In this document: positions 42,182 through 51,604 of the stretch, piece after piece | Layout: the number at the start of each line of letters is the position of its first letter | Position numbering within the stretch: the first letter of the stretch is position 1 | Source of the DNA: SXTU01 sp964496695 | Lineage (GTDB): Bacteria; Verrucomicrobiota; Verrucomicrobiia; Limisphaerales; SXTU01 | NCBI GenBank assembly: GCA_964496695.1 | Contig: CAZCBE010000009.1 | Location: 37,197 to 101,196 of the forward strand | DNA: 64,000 nucleotides | Direction: 5' to 3' | The notes under the pieces: generated by a model | Seen by the model: only the letters and a program-made list of their open reading frames with translations | The model's database searches: none | Told to the model about the DNA's origin: nothing | Program-made: the position numbers and the translations under genes

Positions 42182-42517
42182 GGGAAACGGTAGTAGAGTG
42201 GGCAAGGCACGGGCGGCGCGGCGGACTTGGGTCATCGGCAAATGAAATCTTCAAACGCCGCCCAAAGTCCATCCTGTTTTCTGTCGAATCCAACAACCGG
42301 CGTAGCTTGAGACTGCCTCGGGTTGCGCGCCGCCGGGCAAGCGGGGACGCTTGCGGCACGGCCGGCCGGAGGCCCGCGCTACGTAGCGCCCGCGTCCCGC
42401 GGGCCGTATCGCCGACGTCCTCGCCGGCCCGGCTTCGGGGCAGGGTCAGGATGCGCTTCAGCCCAGCCGGTCTGTTGCGTTGCGTCCGCCCAAAATTCCG
42501 TCACTCTCGCCGCACGC

Positions 42518-44680
42518 ATGAAAGCTGAGTTTGTTCTGCTCCTCGCAGTCGCCGCCGGCGGGTTGCTGGGATGTGTCGCCCACCCTACGGCTTCGCCCGC
42601 TTCCACCCGCATGATGACCACCCGCCTTGGCTATCCCGAAACCGCAAAACAGGAGGTCGTGGACGATTACCACGGCTTGAAGGTCACCGACCCGTATCGC
42701 TGGCTGGAGGATGACAACGCGGCGGAAACCAAGGCCTGGGTCGTCGCGCAGAACAAGGTCACCTACCATTACCTCGACCAGATCCCTGAGCGCGCGCGGC
42801 TCAAGGAGCGGCTCACCAAGCTCTGGAACTTCGAGCGCTATGGCATTCCGTTCAAGCAGGGTGGCCGCTATTTCTACTCGAAGAACGACGGCCTCCAAAA
42901 CCAGTCCGTGCTTTACGTCGCGGACACGCTGGAGGCCCCGCCGCGCGTGTTGCTGGACCCGAACAAGCTCTCGTCCGACGGCACGGTGGCGCTCTCCGGC
43001 TATCAGATCAGCGAGGACGGCAACCGGATGGCCTACGGCCTCTCCACCAGCGGCTCGGACTGGAACGAGTGGAAGGTGCGCGATGTGCGGACCGGGGCGG
43101 ACTTGGATGACCATCTCAAGTGGGTGAAATTCTCCGGCGTGAGCTGGACCAAGGACGGCAAAGGTTTCTTCTACTCCCGCTATGACGCGCCGAAGGAAGG
43201 CGACGCGCTCAAGGGCGTGAACAAGTTTCAGAAGCTCTACTTCCACCGGGTCGGCACCGCGCAGAGCGAGGACGCGCTGATCTACGAGCGGCGCGACCAG
43301 CCGGACTGGGGTTTCGGCGGCAGCGTCACGGACGACGGGCGCTTCCTCATCATCTCCATCTGGCAGGGCACCGACCCGCGCAACCGCATCTACTACCGCG
43401 ACCTCACGCGGCCCGATGCGCCGGTGGTGAAGCTGCTCGATGACTTCGACGCGGACTACAGCTTTGTGGACAACGACGGCGGCGTGTTCTGGTTCTACAC
43501 GGACCTGAAAGCCCCGCGCGGCCGGGTCATCGCCATTGACACGGCCAAGCCGGACCGCGCCCAGTGGCAGGAAGTCATCCCGCAGGCGGCGGACACGCTC
43601 AAGGGCGTGAACCTGGTCGGGGAGAAGTTCCTCTGCACCTACCTGAAGGACGCGCGCAGTGCGGTGAAGCTCTTCAGCCGGGACGGCAAATCGCTCGGCG
43701 AAGTGGCCTTGCCCGGCCTGGGCAGTGCCGGCGGCTTCGGCGGCAAGCGCAGTGACACCGAGACGTTTTACTCGTTCACGAGCTACACCACGCCCGGGAC
43801 GGTTTATCGCTACGACGTGACCACCGGCACGAGCAGTGTCTTCCGCGCGCCGACAGTGGACTTCGCTTCCTCCGCCTATGAGACGAAGCAGGTCTTCTTC
43901 AACAGCAAGGACGGCACGCGTGTGCCGATGTTCCTCACGCACAAGAAGGGCTTGAAGCTGGACGGCACGAACCCGACGTATCTCTACGGCTACGGCGGCT
44001 TCAACATCTCGCAGACGCCGGGCTTCAGCGTGAGCATGGCGGTCTGGCTGGAGCAGGGCGGCGTGTATGCCGTGGCGAACCTGCGCGGGGGAGGGGAGTA
44101 TGGCGAGGAATGGCACCAGGCCGGCACGAAGCTCAAGAAGCAGAACGTCTTCAACGACTTCATCGGCGCGGCGGAGTGGCTGATCGCGCGGCGCTACACG
44201 CGGCCGGACAAGCTGGCCATCGCGGGCGGCAGCAACGGCGGCCTGCTCGTGGGCGCGTGCATGACGCAGCGGCCGGAACTCTTCGGCGCGTGCCTGCCAG
44301 CGGTCGGCGTGCTGGACATGCTGCGCTTCCACAAGTTCACCATCGGCTGGGCCTGGACCAGCGACTACGGGAGCGCCGACAACGCAGAGGAGTTCAAGGC
44401 GCTGCACGCCTACTCGCCCTATCACAATCTCAAGCCCGGCGTGCGCTACCCGGCCACCCTTGTCACCACCGCCGACCACGACGACCGCGTGGTGCCCGCG
44501 CACAGCTTCAAGTTTGCCGCGCGCTTGCAGGAGATGCAGAGCCGCATCGGACCGCCGGTGCTCATCCGCATCGAGACCAAGGCCGGCCACGGCGCGGGCA
44601 AACCGACGGCGAAGCTGATCGAAGAAACGGCGGACAAGCTGGGCTTCGTGGTGCGGGAGCTGGGGATGCAGATGAAGTAG
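42518..44680 (+). CDS. Prolyl oligopeptidase family lipoprotein (S9A)
   Basis: 720 residues. Lipoprotein signal LLLAVAAGGLLGC. Propeller N-terminal part opens VVDDYHGLKVTDPYRWLEDD, typical of prolyl oligopeptidase. The hydrolase part has the nucleophile in AIAGGSNGGLLVGACMTQRP (Ser about 571), Asp in VTTADHDDRVVPAHS (about 653) and His in ETKAGHGAGKPTAK (about 691). Cleaves proline-containing peptides; probably anchored in the periplasm. Earlier in-frame ATG at 42323 would translate repeat-like GC-rich sequence; ATG 42518 gives the lipobox. Divergent from the sugar-binding lipoprotein. Confidence 0.95.
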   Translation: MKAEFVLLLAVAAGGLLGCVAHPTASPASTRMMTTRLGYPETAKQEVVDDYHGLKVTDPYRWLEDDNAAETKAWVVAQNKVTYHYLDQIPERARLKERLTKLWNFERYGIPFKQGGRYFYSKNDGLQNQSVLYVADTLEAPPRVLLDPNKLSSDGTVALSGYQISEDGNRMAYGLSTSGSDWNEWKVRDVRTGADLDDHLKWVKFSGVSWTKDGKGFFYSRYDAPKEGDALKGVNKFQKLYFHRVGTAQSEDALIYERRDQPDWGFGGSVTDDGRFLIISIWQGTDPRNRIYYRDLTRPDAPVVKLLDDFDADYSFVDNDGGVFWFYTDLKAPRGRVIAIDTAKPDRAQWQEVIPQAADTLKGVNLVGEKFLCTYLKDARSAVKLFSRDGKSLGEVALPGLGSAGGFGGKRSDTETFYSFTSYTTPGTVYRYDVTTGTSSVFRAPTVDFASSAYETKQVFFNSKDGTRVPMFLTHKKGLKLDGTNPTYLYGYGGFNISQTPGFSVSMAVWLEQGGVYAVANLRGGGEYGEEWHQAGTKLKKQNVFNDFIGAAEWLIARRYTRPDKLAIAGGSNGGLLVGACMTQRPELFGACLPAVGVLDMLRFHKFTIGWAWTSDYGSADNAEEFKALHAYSPYHNLKPGVRYPATLVTTADHDDRVVPAHSFKFAARLQEMQSRIGPPVLIRIETKAGHGAGKPTAKLIEETADKLGFVVRELGMQMK

Positions 44681-44714
44681 GACGGACAGGCGTCGGGTTC
44701 ACTGGCTGCGAACC

Positions 44715-45917
44715 GTGAAACAGAAACTTCAAATCGCTCTGGCTTGCATCGCACTGGTTGGGCTGTCGTTGTGGGCGTCCTGGCCGAAGCGCGAGCCGTC
44801 GTGGGGTGGGAAGAACGTGAGCGAGTGGCTGGTGGAACTGGCACCGGTGGAGTCGAAGCTGTCCGCCGACCAACCAGAAGCGGAATGGGTGAGGCAGCTC
44901 AAGGAACAGGACCGTCGTCGGAAGGACGCGCAAAACGCCATTCGCAACATTGGCGAGCCGGCGATTGCTTACGTGATGGCGTTGCTCGATGACTCGCCCA
45001 AGAAGCCTGGTCCGCTGGATCAGTTGGCAGAGCGATTTGGTCGCAAACCCGTTAAGCCGACTGAAAAGGACGTGCGCCTTAACCGAGCGGCTAACGCTCT
45101 TGAGACCCTGGGAGAGAAAGTCCAACCAGCGCTACCCACCTTGAAGCGGATGCTGGACGACACCAACACTACAAGGACTGCGGCTACCTGCCTCGCCAGC
45201 ATTGGAGCTTTGGGCGTTCCGGCTTTGGCTGGCTGCCTGACCCGTTCAAACGAGCAGCAGCGGCTTCTTGGCCTCATTTACCTTGGCACGGTGGGCACAA
45301 ACGCAGCGGCAGCCTTACCGGTTGTGCTTGCCGCAGTTCAGGACGCCAGCCCGAAGGTCGCGAGACGGGCCGTGTTCACCTATGTCCAAATCGAGCCGGA
45401 TAAACTCAAGTTGATTCCAATGCTGCTGCATTGGACTCAGACCAACGCGGTAGATCCCATCACGCTGATGAACGCGATGGGAGCCGTCGGGGTTGGGCAT
45501 CGTCCACACGGGGTGGAGGTTCAGCCGCTGATTTCGGAGTTGCTGAGGTTCGCTGATGACCCGGAAAACAAAATTAAAGCGCGTGCTTTCTCCACGCTCG
45601 CCAAGTTCGAGAAGTGGGCTGCTCCGGCCAGATCCAAAGCGGTGGCGGCCACGCGGAGCGAAGCCAAAGACGTGCGCGCAAGCGCCTGCCAACTACTCGC
45701 TGCGATCCGCCTTGAGCCGGAGACCACCGTGCCGCTGCTCGTCAGGCTGGCGCAGGACGAACTGGACGAAAATGTCCGTTCTGCCGCTCTCCACGCCGCC
45801 GCTGCTTTCGGCACGGACGGCCTCACGTTCTGCGGTCCGCTGAAAGCGGAGGTGGAAAGGGCCTTCGAGGAGCGGGCAAAACAGGACCGGCTTTGGAACA
45901 GGGCGGTTCCGAAGTGA
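44715..45917 (+). CDS. HEAT-repeat protein with N-terminal membrane segment
   Basis: 400 residues starting at GTG 44715 (MKQKLQIALACIALVGLSLW, one membrane or signal segment). Most of the rest is alpha-helical HEAT repeats: NAIRNIGEPAIAYVMALLDD, NALETLGEKVQPALPTLKRM, TCLASIGALGVPALAGC, VRSAALHAAAAFGTDGL. A protein-interaction scaffold, probably outside the cytoplasm; partner unknown. It starts 34 bp after the peptidase and could share its transcript. Confidence 0.85.
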   Translation: MKQKLQIALACIALVGLSLWASWPKREPSWGGKNVSEWLVELAPVESKLSADQPEAEWVRQLKEQDRRRKDAQNAIRNIGEPAIAYVMALLDDSPKKPGPLDQLAERFGRKPVKPTEKDVRLNRAANALETLGEKVQPALPTLKRMLDDTNTTRTAATCLASIGALGVPALAGCLTRSNEQQRLLGLIYLGTVGTNAAAALPVVLAAVQDASPKVARRAVFTYVQIEPDKLKLIPMLLHWTQTNAVDPITLMNAMGAVGVGHRPHGVEVQPLISELLRFADDPENKIKARAFSTLAKFEKWAAPARSKAVAATRSEAKDVRASACQLLAAIRLEPETTVPLLVRLAQDELDENVRSAALHAAAAFGTDGLTFCGPLKAEVERAFEERAKQDRLWNRAVPK

Positions 45918-45992
45918 ATTGGCTAGTCACGGGGCTGGCGGCACCGCAGCTTCAAGCGATGGCTTGCATCCTCCGCTTCGCCAGAAATTGAG

Positions 45993-46601
45993 TTGTCTCC
46001 CCGGTTGTGGTTACTTCTGTTAATGTGGTATCTCGCCGTCTTCCTCTCGGCGCTCGCCGTGGATCTCATCCCCGTCGTCGCGCCGCCGGCTTGGACGCTC
46101 ATGGTGTTCTTCCTGGTGAAGTTTGAGCTGAACCCGTGGGCCGTGCTGGGCCTTGGAGTCGTCGGGTCGAGCCTGGGCCGATACCTCTTCAGCCTCTACG
46201 TCCCCATGATTACCAGCCGGCTGATCAAAGATCAGAAACGCGAGGAACTCGAATTCATGGGGGAGAAACTAAGCCAGAAGCTCTGGCAGAGCTGGCTCTT
46301 CGTGTTTCTCTACACCCTCACCCCGCTCTCCACTTCCGCGCTCTTCACCGCCGCCGCCGTGGCGAAAGTGAAGGCGGTCCGCACGGTGCCGCCCTTCGTT
46401 CTGGGCAAGACGGTGAGCGACGCCGTCATGATTTTTACCGGGCGCTACGCAGTCCAGGATCTGCCCGGGAACATTCTATCCCTCAAAGGACTCCTTATCG
46501 CCGGGCTGGGCTTTCTGATCGTCGGCTGCTTCCTGTTTGTGGACTGGCGCACCCTGCTGCAACAGCAGAAGTTCCAGTTCAATTTCAAGATCTGGAAATA
46601 G
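45993..46601 (+). CDS. Small polytopic membrane protein (VTT/DedA-like)
   Basis: 202 residues with about four to five hydrophobic segments. The order of a membrane hairpin (WTLMVFFLVKFELNPWAVLG), GSSLGRYLFSLYVPM and a cytoplasmic helix followed by WQSWLFVFLYTLTPLSTSAL is reminiscent of the SNARE-associated/VTT superfamily, but the match is by general pattern. TTG 45993 includes the first membrane segment (LWLLLLMWYLAVFLSALAV); ATG 46023 would truncate it. The IS1380 copy lies 31 bp after its stop, so read-through of anything downstream is interrupted. Confidence 0.6.
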   Translation: MSPRLWLLLLMWYLAVFLSALAVDLIPVVAPPAWTLMVFFLVKFELNPWAVLGLGVVGSSLGRYLFSLYVPMITSRLIKDQKREELEFMGEKLSQKLWQSWLFVFLYTLTPLSTSALFTAAAVAKVKAVRTVPPFVLGKTVSDAVMIFTGRYAVQDLPGNILSLKGLLIAGLGFLIVGCFLFVDWRTLLQQQKFQFNFKIWK

Positions 46602-46632
46602 CCTTCCGGCGCGGCCCCGTCCTTGGATTAAA

Positions 46633-48333
46633 CCTTAAAAAGGCAGTTCATTGAGTTGCCAGCGGGTGGAAGTGGCTGGTGGAATGGGCCATGCCACCGC
46701 CGCTTGCAGCCATGGCCGCTCACCCGCCGGGTGAGGTGCTGGATCCTCGTCCCGCCGCGGTGCTGTCCGCGCCCTTGACCGTCGACACGCACGGTCGGCG
46801 GCTCCACGTCGAGTGGGATCCCCACGCGCCCGTCACCCCGCTGGGCCAGTTCGTCTTCTTCAGCCAGTTTCTGGCCACCGCCGGACTCTTTCGCGCGTGG
46901 GTCCAGGCGTGTCCGCTCACGTTCACCAGTCCCAACGCCCCCAGCCTGACCGATCTGCTGGGCACGCTCACGCTGGCCATCCTGGCCGGCCAGCACCGGT
47001 ATGCCCATGTCACCGCCCTGCGCGCGGACACGGTCAACCCGCTGGGCTTGGGCATGACCAAGGTGTGCAGCGAGGACAGCGTGCGCCGGGCCTTCGCCAG
47101 GGCGGATGCCGCCGCCTGCGCGACCTGGCAGACCGGCGCGCTGCAGGCCACCTGGCAGCCCGCCTTGCGCTGGCCGTGGGTGCTGGACCTGGACGTGACG
47201 GTCAAGCCCGTCTACGGCCACCAGGAAGGGGCCGAACGGGGCTACAACCCGCACAAGCCCGGGCGGCCCAGCCACGCCTACCACACGCTCTTCGTGCGGG
47301 GCCTGCGCCTGGTGCTGGACGTGGAAGTGCGCCCGGGCAAGCAGCACGCCGCCACGCACAGCCGCGAAAACCTCTGGCGCGTGTGGGACCGGCTGCCGCC
47401 GCCGGAGCGGCCCTGGCTGCTGTGCGGCGACGCCAGCTACGGCCACGAAGGGCTGCTGGCCCAGAGCGAGGCCCGTGCGCAACCGTATCTCTTCCGGCTG
47501 CGGCAAAGTCCCAAGGTCAAGGAACTGGTGCGCCTGCTGGAATGCCAGGGCGGCTGGCGGCCGGCGCTGCACGGCTACGAGGGGGCCGAGGGCCAGCTCC
47601 AGTTGAGCGGCTGGACGGCCCACCGACGGGTGGTGGTGCTGCGCCGGGCGCGGGCACGCCCCGCGCCGGCCCCGGACCCGGCCACGCCCGCACTGCCCTG
47701 GCCCGCGCTGACCGCGTGCGGCCCCGCGCCCGCCTACGACTACCAGGTGCTGGTCACCAGCCTGCGGGACGAGCTGGTCAGCGTGGCCGACCTGTATCGG
47801 CAGCGGGCGGACGCGGAGAACGTCTATGACGAGTTGAAGCACCAGTGGGGCTGGGGCGAGTTCACCACCCGGGATCTGCTGCGCTGCCAGGTGGCGGCGC
47901 GGAACGTGGCGCTGGTCTACAACTGGTGGAGCCTGTTCGTGCGCTGCGCCGAGCCCGACCGGGCGCGCGAAGCAGTGACCAGCCGGCCGCTGCTGCTCTG
48001 CGCGGTGGGCCGGGTGGTCGAAACCGGCCGGCAACTGACGCTGCGGCTGACCAGCACGCACGCCGACGCGGCTCGGGCGCAAGCCTTGTTGACGGGCCTG
48101 AGCCGGTTCCTGAGCGGGCTGCAGAATGCTGCGGAGCAGTTGCGCCCGGCGACCTGCTGGGAACGGATTTGGGAGCGCATTTTGGCCCCCTGGCTGCGCC
48201 CGGCAGCGGCATTGCCCGGGCCCAGCGGGTGAACCGCCCAGCCGCAGCGCCTCACGCGGGACCAAACCAAGCCCACGCCCGGGCTGCCCAGCACTGGGCA
48301 CGGCGGAGCCGCGCCTCAACTGCCGGATTTAGG
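46633..48333 (+). mobile_element. Apparently intact IS1380-family insertion sequence, 1701 bp
   Basis: Left end CCTTAAAAAGGCAGTTCA (46633-46650) and right end TCAACTGCCGGATTTAGG (48316-48333) are imperfect terminal inverted repeats (13 of 18 match). They are flanked by direct repeats TTAAA at 46628-46632 and 48334-48338, a 5-bp target duplication. One transposase gene fills the element. The matching target duplication suggests a fairly recent insertion. Confidence 0.85.
46679..48232 (+). CDS. IS1380-family transposase
   Basis: Up to 517 residues (GTG 46679; an ATG at 46691 gives 513). DDE transposase of the IS1380 type: WVLDLDVTVKPVYGHQEGAE followed by RGYNPHKPGRPSHAYHTLFV is the signature around the first Asp, LLCGDASYGHEG holds the second, and RADAENVYDELKHQWGWGEF with the Glu is the third. 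The frame is intact with no stop. Very high GC and an open antisense frame reflect codon bias. Catalyses cut-and-paste transposition. Confidence 0.95.
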   Translation: MEWAMPPPLAAMAAHPPGEVLDPRPAAVLSAPLTVDTHGRRLHVEWDPHAPVTPLGQFVFFSQFLATAGLFRAWVQACPLTFTSPNAPSLTDLLGTLTLAILAGQHRYAHVTALRADTVNPLGLGMTKVCSEDSVRRAFARADAAACATWQTGALQATWQPALRWPWVLDLDVTVKPVYGHQEGAERGYNPHKPGRPSHAYHTLFVRGLRLVLDVEVRPGKQHAATHSRENLWRVWDRLPPPERPWLLCGDASYGHEGLLAQSEARAQPYLFRLRQSPKVKELVRLLECQGGWRPALHGYEGAEGQLQLSGWTAHRRVVVLRRARARPAPAPDPATPALPWPALTACGPAPAYDYQVLVTSLRDELVSVADLYRQRADAENVYDELKHQWGWGEFTTRDLLRCQVAARNVALVYNWWSLFVRCAEPDRAREAVTSRPLLLCAVGRVVETGRQLTLRLTSTHADAARAQALLTGLSRFLSGLQNAAEQLRPATCWERIWERILAPWLRPAAALPGPSG

Positions 48334-48338
48334 TTAAA

Positions 48339-48661
48339 CCTGAACTCCGGGATCGGAACTGTCCAACCCCAGTTGCACACCGATGGCCACGGATAAAAGC
48401 CACACGGAACCGGCGGGAGCTTCCTTTCCCATGGCATTCTGTGTGACAGCACGGGCTTCCGCTCATCTTTTCCGCTCCGCTTCCGTTTGCGGTTGAACTT
48501 CTGCGTTCGCGTTGAAAGCGAGGGATGAGCGGAAACATGGGTATTCAATTCGGAGAATTCATCCAGCCAGCACCGGGTTGCGACTTGCGTTTCCACGACC
48601 CGCAGGCACACGTTCAAGTCGTTCGAGGCCGGGGAACGGCTCTCTCGCCTCGGATGCACAC
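48339..48661. other. Intergenic stretch after the IS element
   Basis: About 320 bp. It contains one CCGATGGCCACGGATAAA unit like the CCATCCGTG repeats (about 48381-48397) and no recognisable gene. With the IS removed it would be continuous with 46602-46632. Confidence 0.35.
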
Positions 48662-49255
48662 ATGACCGCCTCTGCTTCGCCCACCTCCTCGCTCCAGCGT
48701 CTGCCCGATGGCTCGGTGGAAGTTGTGCTGCAAGGGGCCTTTCCTCATCCTCACTGGCTGGCTTATCTGCTGCGCGCCCTGTCGGAAAGCCAGGTCTCCC
48801 TCGTGTCCGGCCGCGCCGTGCAAAATGACGCGTTGGACTGGGACGCCCGCATCACCTTGGATTTCCGGCAGAGCATGCTGGCCCCCGAGAAGCTCGACTA
48901 TCTGATGCTCGCCCAGCAGCGCATGAACTCCGCCACGCTGACTGCGCCGGAACTCAGCAACTTCCGCATTTCGCGGCGGAGCGACCAGCAACTGGAGGTG
49001 CATCTGGATGCGCCCGATCAGGTTGGCTTTCTGGGCCGGCTGCTCACCCGGGTGTCCTCGCTGGGATTGTTTCCTTCGGAGATGGAAGTGGCCACGGTGG
49101 GCGGCCGCATCAAGGACCGGCTGATCTTCCGCGGGATCATGAACAAGGCCCCGACGGACACGGTGCAGAAGTCGCTGGAGGCGATGTGCCGCCTCATGCT
49201 CAAGCCGACCGCCCTGCCGACGGTTCAGCCAACGACCGGCATCCGCCCGTCCTGA
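48662..49255 (+). CDS. ACT-like regulatory-domain protein
   Basis: 197 residues. Residues about 115-175 (QLEVHLDAPDQVGFLGRLLT, LGLFPSEMEVATVGGRIKDR) have the beta-alpha-beta-beta-alpha-beta look of ACT domains such as those ending GlnD or small regulatory proteins. The N-terminal half (VEVVLQGAFPHPHWLAYLLR) may be a second, more diverged copy. No catalytic site. ATG 48662 is preferred to an upstream in-frame ATG at 48512, whose extension is arginine-rich and low quality. It converges on the DUF2203 gene with a 4-bp gap. Confidence 0.7.
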   Translation: MTASASPTSSLQRLPDGSVEVVLQGAFPHPHWLAYLLRALSESQVSLVSGRAVQNDALDWDARITLDFRQSMLAPEKLDYLMLAQQRMNSATLTAPELSNFRISRRSDQQLEVHLDAPDQVGFLGRLLTRVSSLGLFPSEMEVATVGGRIKDRLIFRGIMNKAPTDTVQKSLEAMCRLMLKPTALPTVQPTTGIRPS

Positions 49256-49259
49256 GTCC

Positions 49260-49643
49260 CTACAGCTTCTCCCGTCCCGCGAAGCCGCTCTCCAGATCGT
49301 GCCAGTGGGTGATGTCGTCCTCTTCGAGTTCCCAGCAGAGAAAGACTTCGCGTCCCGCCTGGATCGCGGGGAAGTCCACGAGCCCGCGGTCAATGTCCTT
49401 GAGCTGAATCTCCCGCCGGCCAAATTCATCCAGCAGGTCTTTGAACGCCGCGAGATTGCGCACCCACTGATGCACCTTGCCCCCACCGAAGTCGTCGCCC
49501 TCATCAAGCCGGGCCTGCGTGCTCTGCTCGTAGGAGGCGAGGTCGCGGCGGAGACGCTGAAGCTGTTGCAGCCAGATGCGGAGCTGGGGCAGCAGCGCCC
49601 GGGCTTCGGCCAGGGTGTAGTGCTTGAAGAAATGCCGCTCCAT
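49260..49643 (-). CDS. DUF2203 family protein
   Basis: 127 residues: HFFKHYTLAEARALLPQLRI opening, a helical hairpin (QRLRRDLASYEQST), then GRREIQLKDIDRGLVDFPAI and VFLCWELEEDDITHWHDLES, the signature end of DUF2203. Function unknown. It begins 5 bp after the TPR lipoprotein stop, so it is in the same transcript. Confidence 0.88.
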   Translation of the reverse strand: MERHFFKHYTLAEARALLPQLRIWLQQLQRLRRDLASYEQSTQARLDEGDDFGGGKVHQWVRNLAAFKDLLDEFGRREIQLKDIDRGLVDFPAIQAGREVFLCWELEEDDITHWHDLESGFAGREKL

Positions 49644-49648
49644 GCCGG

Positions 49649-51349
49649 TCAGGGTTTGCCCGGGGCGGCGTCCTTGAGCTTCTTCTGGATGGCCTCGCTC
49701 GGCTCGATGGAGAGCGCCTTCTCCCATTGGGCGCGGGCCTGCTCGTTCTGCTTCAGCGCGGCGTAGATGTCCCCCAGATGGTCGTGCAGGGTGGCGTCCG
49801 GCTCCTTCTGATACTTGAGCGCCTTGAGCTGGTATTCGAGCGCCTCCTTGGGCTGGTTCAGCTTGAAGAGCACCCACGCCATGCTGTCGAGGAAGGCGGC
49901 ATTTTCCGGCTCCTGCTTCAAGGCCTTGGCGATCATCTCCCGGGCCTCGGTGAGATTCTCGCCGCGCTCGGCCCACATGTAGCCAAGGTAGTTCAGCGCC
50001 TCGGCGAAGTCCGGCGCGAGCTTGAGCGTCTGGCGGAAGTAATTCTCCGCCTGCTTGAAGTCCTTGTTCCGTTCGTAGGCCGTGCCCACCTGGAAGAAGA
50101 ACAGCCCGGTGAGCCGCTCCGGCTCGTCGCGCTTGGCCAGCAGTTCGGCGGCGGTGAAGTGCTTGACGCTGGTCGCGAAGTCCTTGCTGCGGCTGTGCGC
50201 CAAGGCGGTGTAAAATTCGAGGAGAAACTTGGCCTTGAACTTCGCCCGCGCCTTGGCCAGCACCTTCAGCGCCTCTTCGGGATCGTCCCGGGTGATGAGC
50301 ACGCCCGCGAGATCATAATAGACCGGCTCGAACTCCTCCTTGGCGCCTTCGTTAAGCTGGATGGCCTTCTCGTAGAATTCCGTCGCCTTGTCCCAGTCCC
50401 GCTGCTCGGCGGCGATGGCCCCGAGGAAGTAGTGGGCCAGCGGGTTCGTCGGCTGGTCGCGCACGAGGGCATCGAGCTGGGTCTGCGCGGCCTTCAGATC
50501 GTTCGCGCGCAGGTAGAGTTCGACGATGCGGTTGCGCAGGATCGCTTGATTGGGAAAGCGCGCGAGCAGCTTCACGTAGATTTCTGCGGCCCGCTTATAT
50601 TCGCCCGCGAAGCTCCACAATTCGGCGAGGCGGAAGATCAGGTTCTGTCCCTTGGGGTCCAGCTTCGTGGCGACTTCGAGGATCGCCGTAACCTTGGGCT
50701 TGACCGTCTCGAAATCGCGCGGACGCGCAGAAACGTAATTACGGTAAGCCTCGCCCAAGTCGAGCAGCAGGTTGATGTCCGGGTCGGGCACGGCCGCCGC
50801 TTCGTCGAGCGCGGCCAGGGCTTCCTTGGGCCGGTTGGTCTGGAGATAGATCTGCGTGAGGGTCTGGTAGCCGAGGATGGATTTGGGCAGCTTGGCCACC
50901 GCCCGGCGGCTCGCGGCAATGCCGAGGTCGGGCTTGTTCGCCTGGAGATAGGCGACCCCGAGAAGCGCATCCACAAAGCCGGAAGCTCCAGGCTGCTCGG
51001 CGCACTTGCTCAGCACCTCAATGGCCTTGTCCGTCTCCTTCTTGCGGATCAGGCGGCGCGCGACATCCACTGCCAGCGGCTCGTTGGACGGGTCGGCGAG
51101 GATGGATTTGTAAAACTGGTCCAGCGCCTCGTCCGGCTGTTCCCGCAGTTCACCGCTCACCCCGGCGGCAAAGCGCGCCAATGCCTCCACTCGCTTCTCC
51201 ATGTCCTCCTTGGAGAGCGGTGCATTGATGACGGCTGCGGCGGGTGTGACTGCGGCGACCGGTGCATCTCCCTTCTTAGGGGTGGTGCAGCCGAACAGGG
51301 TGCTCAGTGCGGCGAGCGCGACAACAGAGTGGAGAACAATCGGTCGCAT
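49649..51349 (-). CDS. TPR-repeat lipoprotein
   Basis: 566 residues. Lipobox in VVALAALSTLFGCTTPKKGD (Cys 21). Ten or more TPR hairpins follow, for example DEALDQFYKSILADPSNEPL, KAAQTQLDALVRDQPTNPLA, KQAENYFRQTLKLAPDFAEA and EARAQWEKALSIEP. Such lipoproteins act as periplasmic protein-interaction scaffolds, often in outer-membrane biogenesis or secretion; the partner here is unknown. Upstream small gene and hisG are on the same strand. Confidence 0.9.
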   Translation of the reverse strand: MRPIVLHSVVALAALSTLFGCTTPKKGDAPVAAVTPAAAVINAPLSKEDMEKRVEALARFAAGVSGELREQPDEALDQFYKSILADPSNEPLAVDVARRLIRKKETDKAIEVLSKCAEQPGASGFVDALLGVAYLQANKPDLGIAASRRAVAKLPKSILGYQTLTQIYLQTNRPKEALAALDEAAAVPDPDINLLLDLGEAYRNYVSARPRDFETVKPKVTAILEVATKLDPKGQNLIFRLAELWSFAGEYKRAAEIYVKLLARFPNQAILRNRIVELYLRANDLKAAQTQLDALVRDQPTNPLAHYFLGAIAAEQRDWDKATEFYEKAIQLNEGAKEEFEPVYYDLAGVLITRDDPEEALKVLAKARAKFKAKFLLEFYTALAHSRSKDFATSVKHFTAAELLAKRDEPERLTGLFFFQVGTAYERNKDFKQAENYFRQTLKLAPDFAEALNYLGYMWAERGENLTEAREMIAKALKQEPENAAFLDSMAWVLFKLNQPKEALEYQLKALKYQKEPDATLHDHLGDIYAALKQNEQARAQWEKALSIEPSEAIQKKLKDAAPGKP

Positions 51350-51436
51350 AATGGCAGGTCGGCGCGGACAAGAGCGACGGCACAGCCCCGCGTGGCAGGA
51401 CTGTGCCGTCCAAAGCGAAAGGCAAGCGCGGGGCGC

Positions 51437-51538
51437 TTACTTCTGCCAGGTGCGCTTCTTGTGGCGATTAAGGCGCAACTTTTTCCGGCGTTTGTGTTTG
51501 TTGATTTTGGCTTTCCGGCGTTTTTTCAGTGAACCCAT
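51437..51538 (-). CDS. 33-residue COX24/AURKAIP1-domain basic protein
   Basis: Reading from ATG 51538: MGSLKKRRKAKINKHKRRKK, then LRLNRHKKRTWQK and TAA. More than half the residues are Lys or Arg. The pattern SLKKRRKAKINKHKRRK matches the short bacterial proteins with the mitochondrial COX24/AURKAIP1 domain, which are ribosome-associated small-subunit proteins. It lies between hisG and the TPR gene and is too short to be found by length-based gene calling. Confidence 0.85.
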   Translation of the reverse strand: MGSLKKRRKAKINKHKRRKKLRLNRHKKRTWQK

Positions 51539-51604
51539 ATCGTTAGTTTGCTCGTTGCGGTGCCTTGGACGGTTGAATCGCAACCGCCCTTCGGCGAAAC
51601 GCGG

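Noticed and set aside
42458..44590. A 710-codon frame antisense to the prolyl oligopeptidase
   Set aside because: Plus-strand gene has full catalytic motifs; the antisense reading has none.
46628..48319. A 563-codon frame antisense to the IS1380 transposase
   Set aside because: Extreme GC keeps the frame open; no accessory gene is known in IS1380 elements.
49727..51532. A 601-codon plus-strand frame over the TPR lipoprotein
   Set aside because: Antisense shadow of repeated TPR codons; the minus strand has the lipobox and TPR periodicity.
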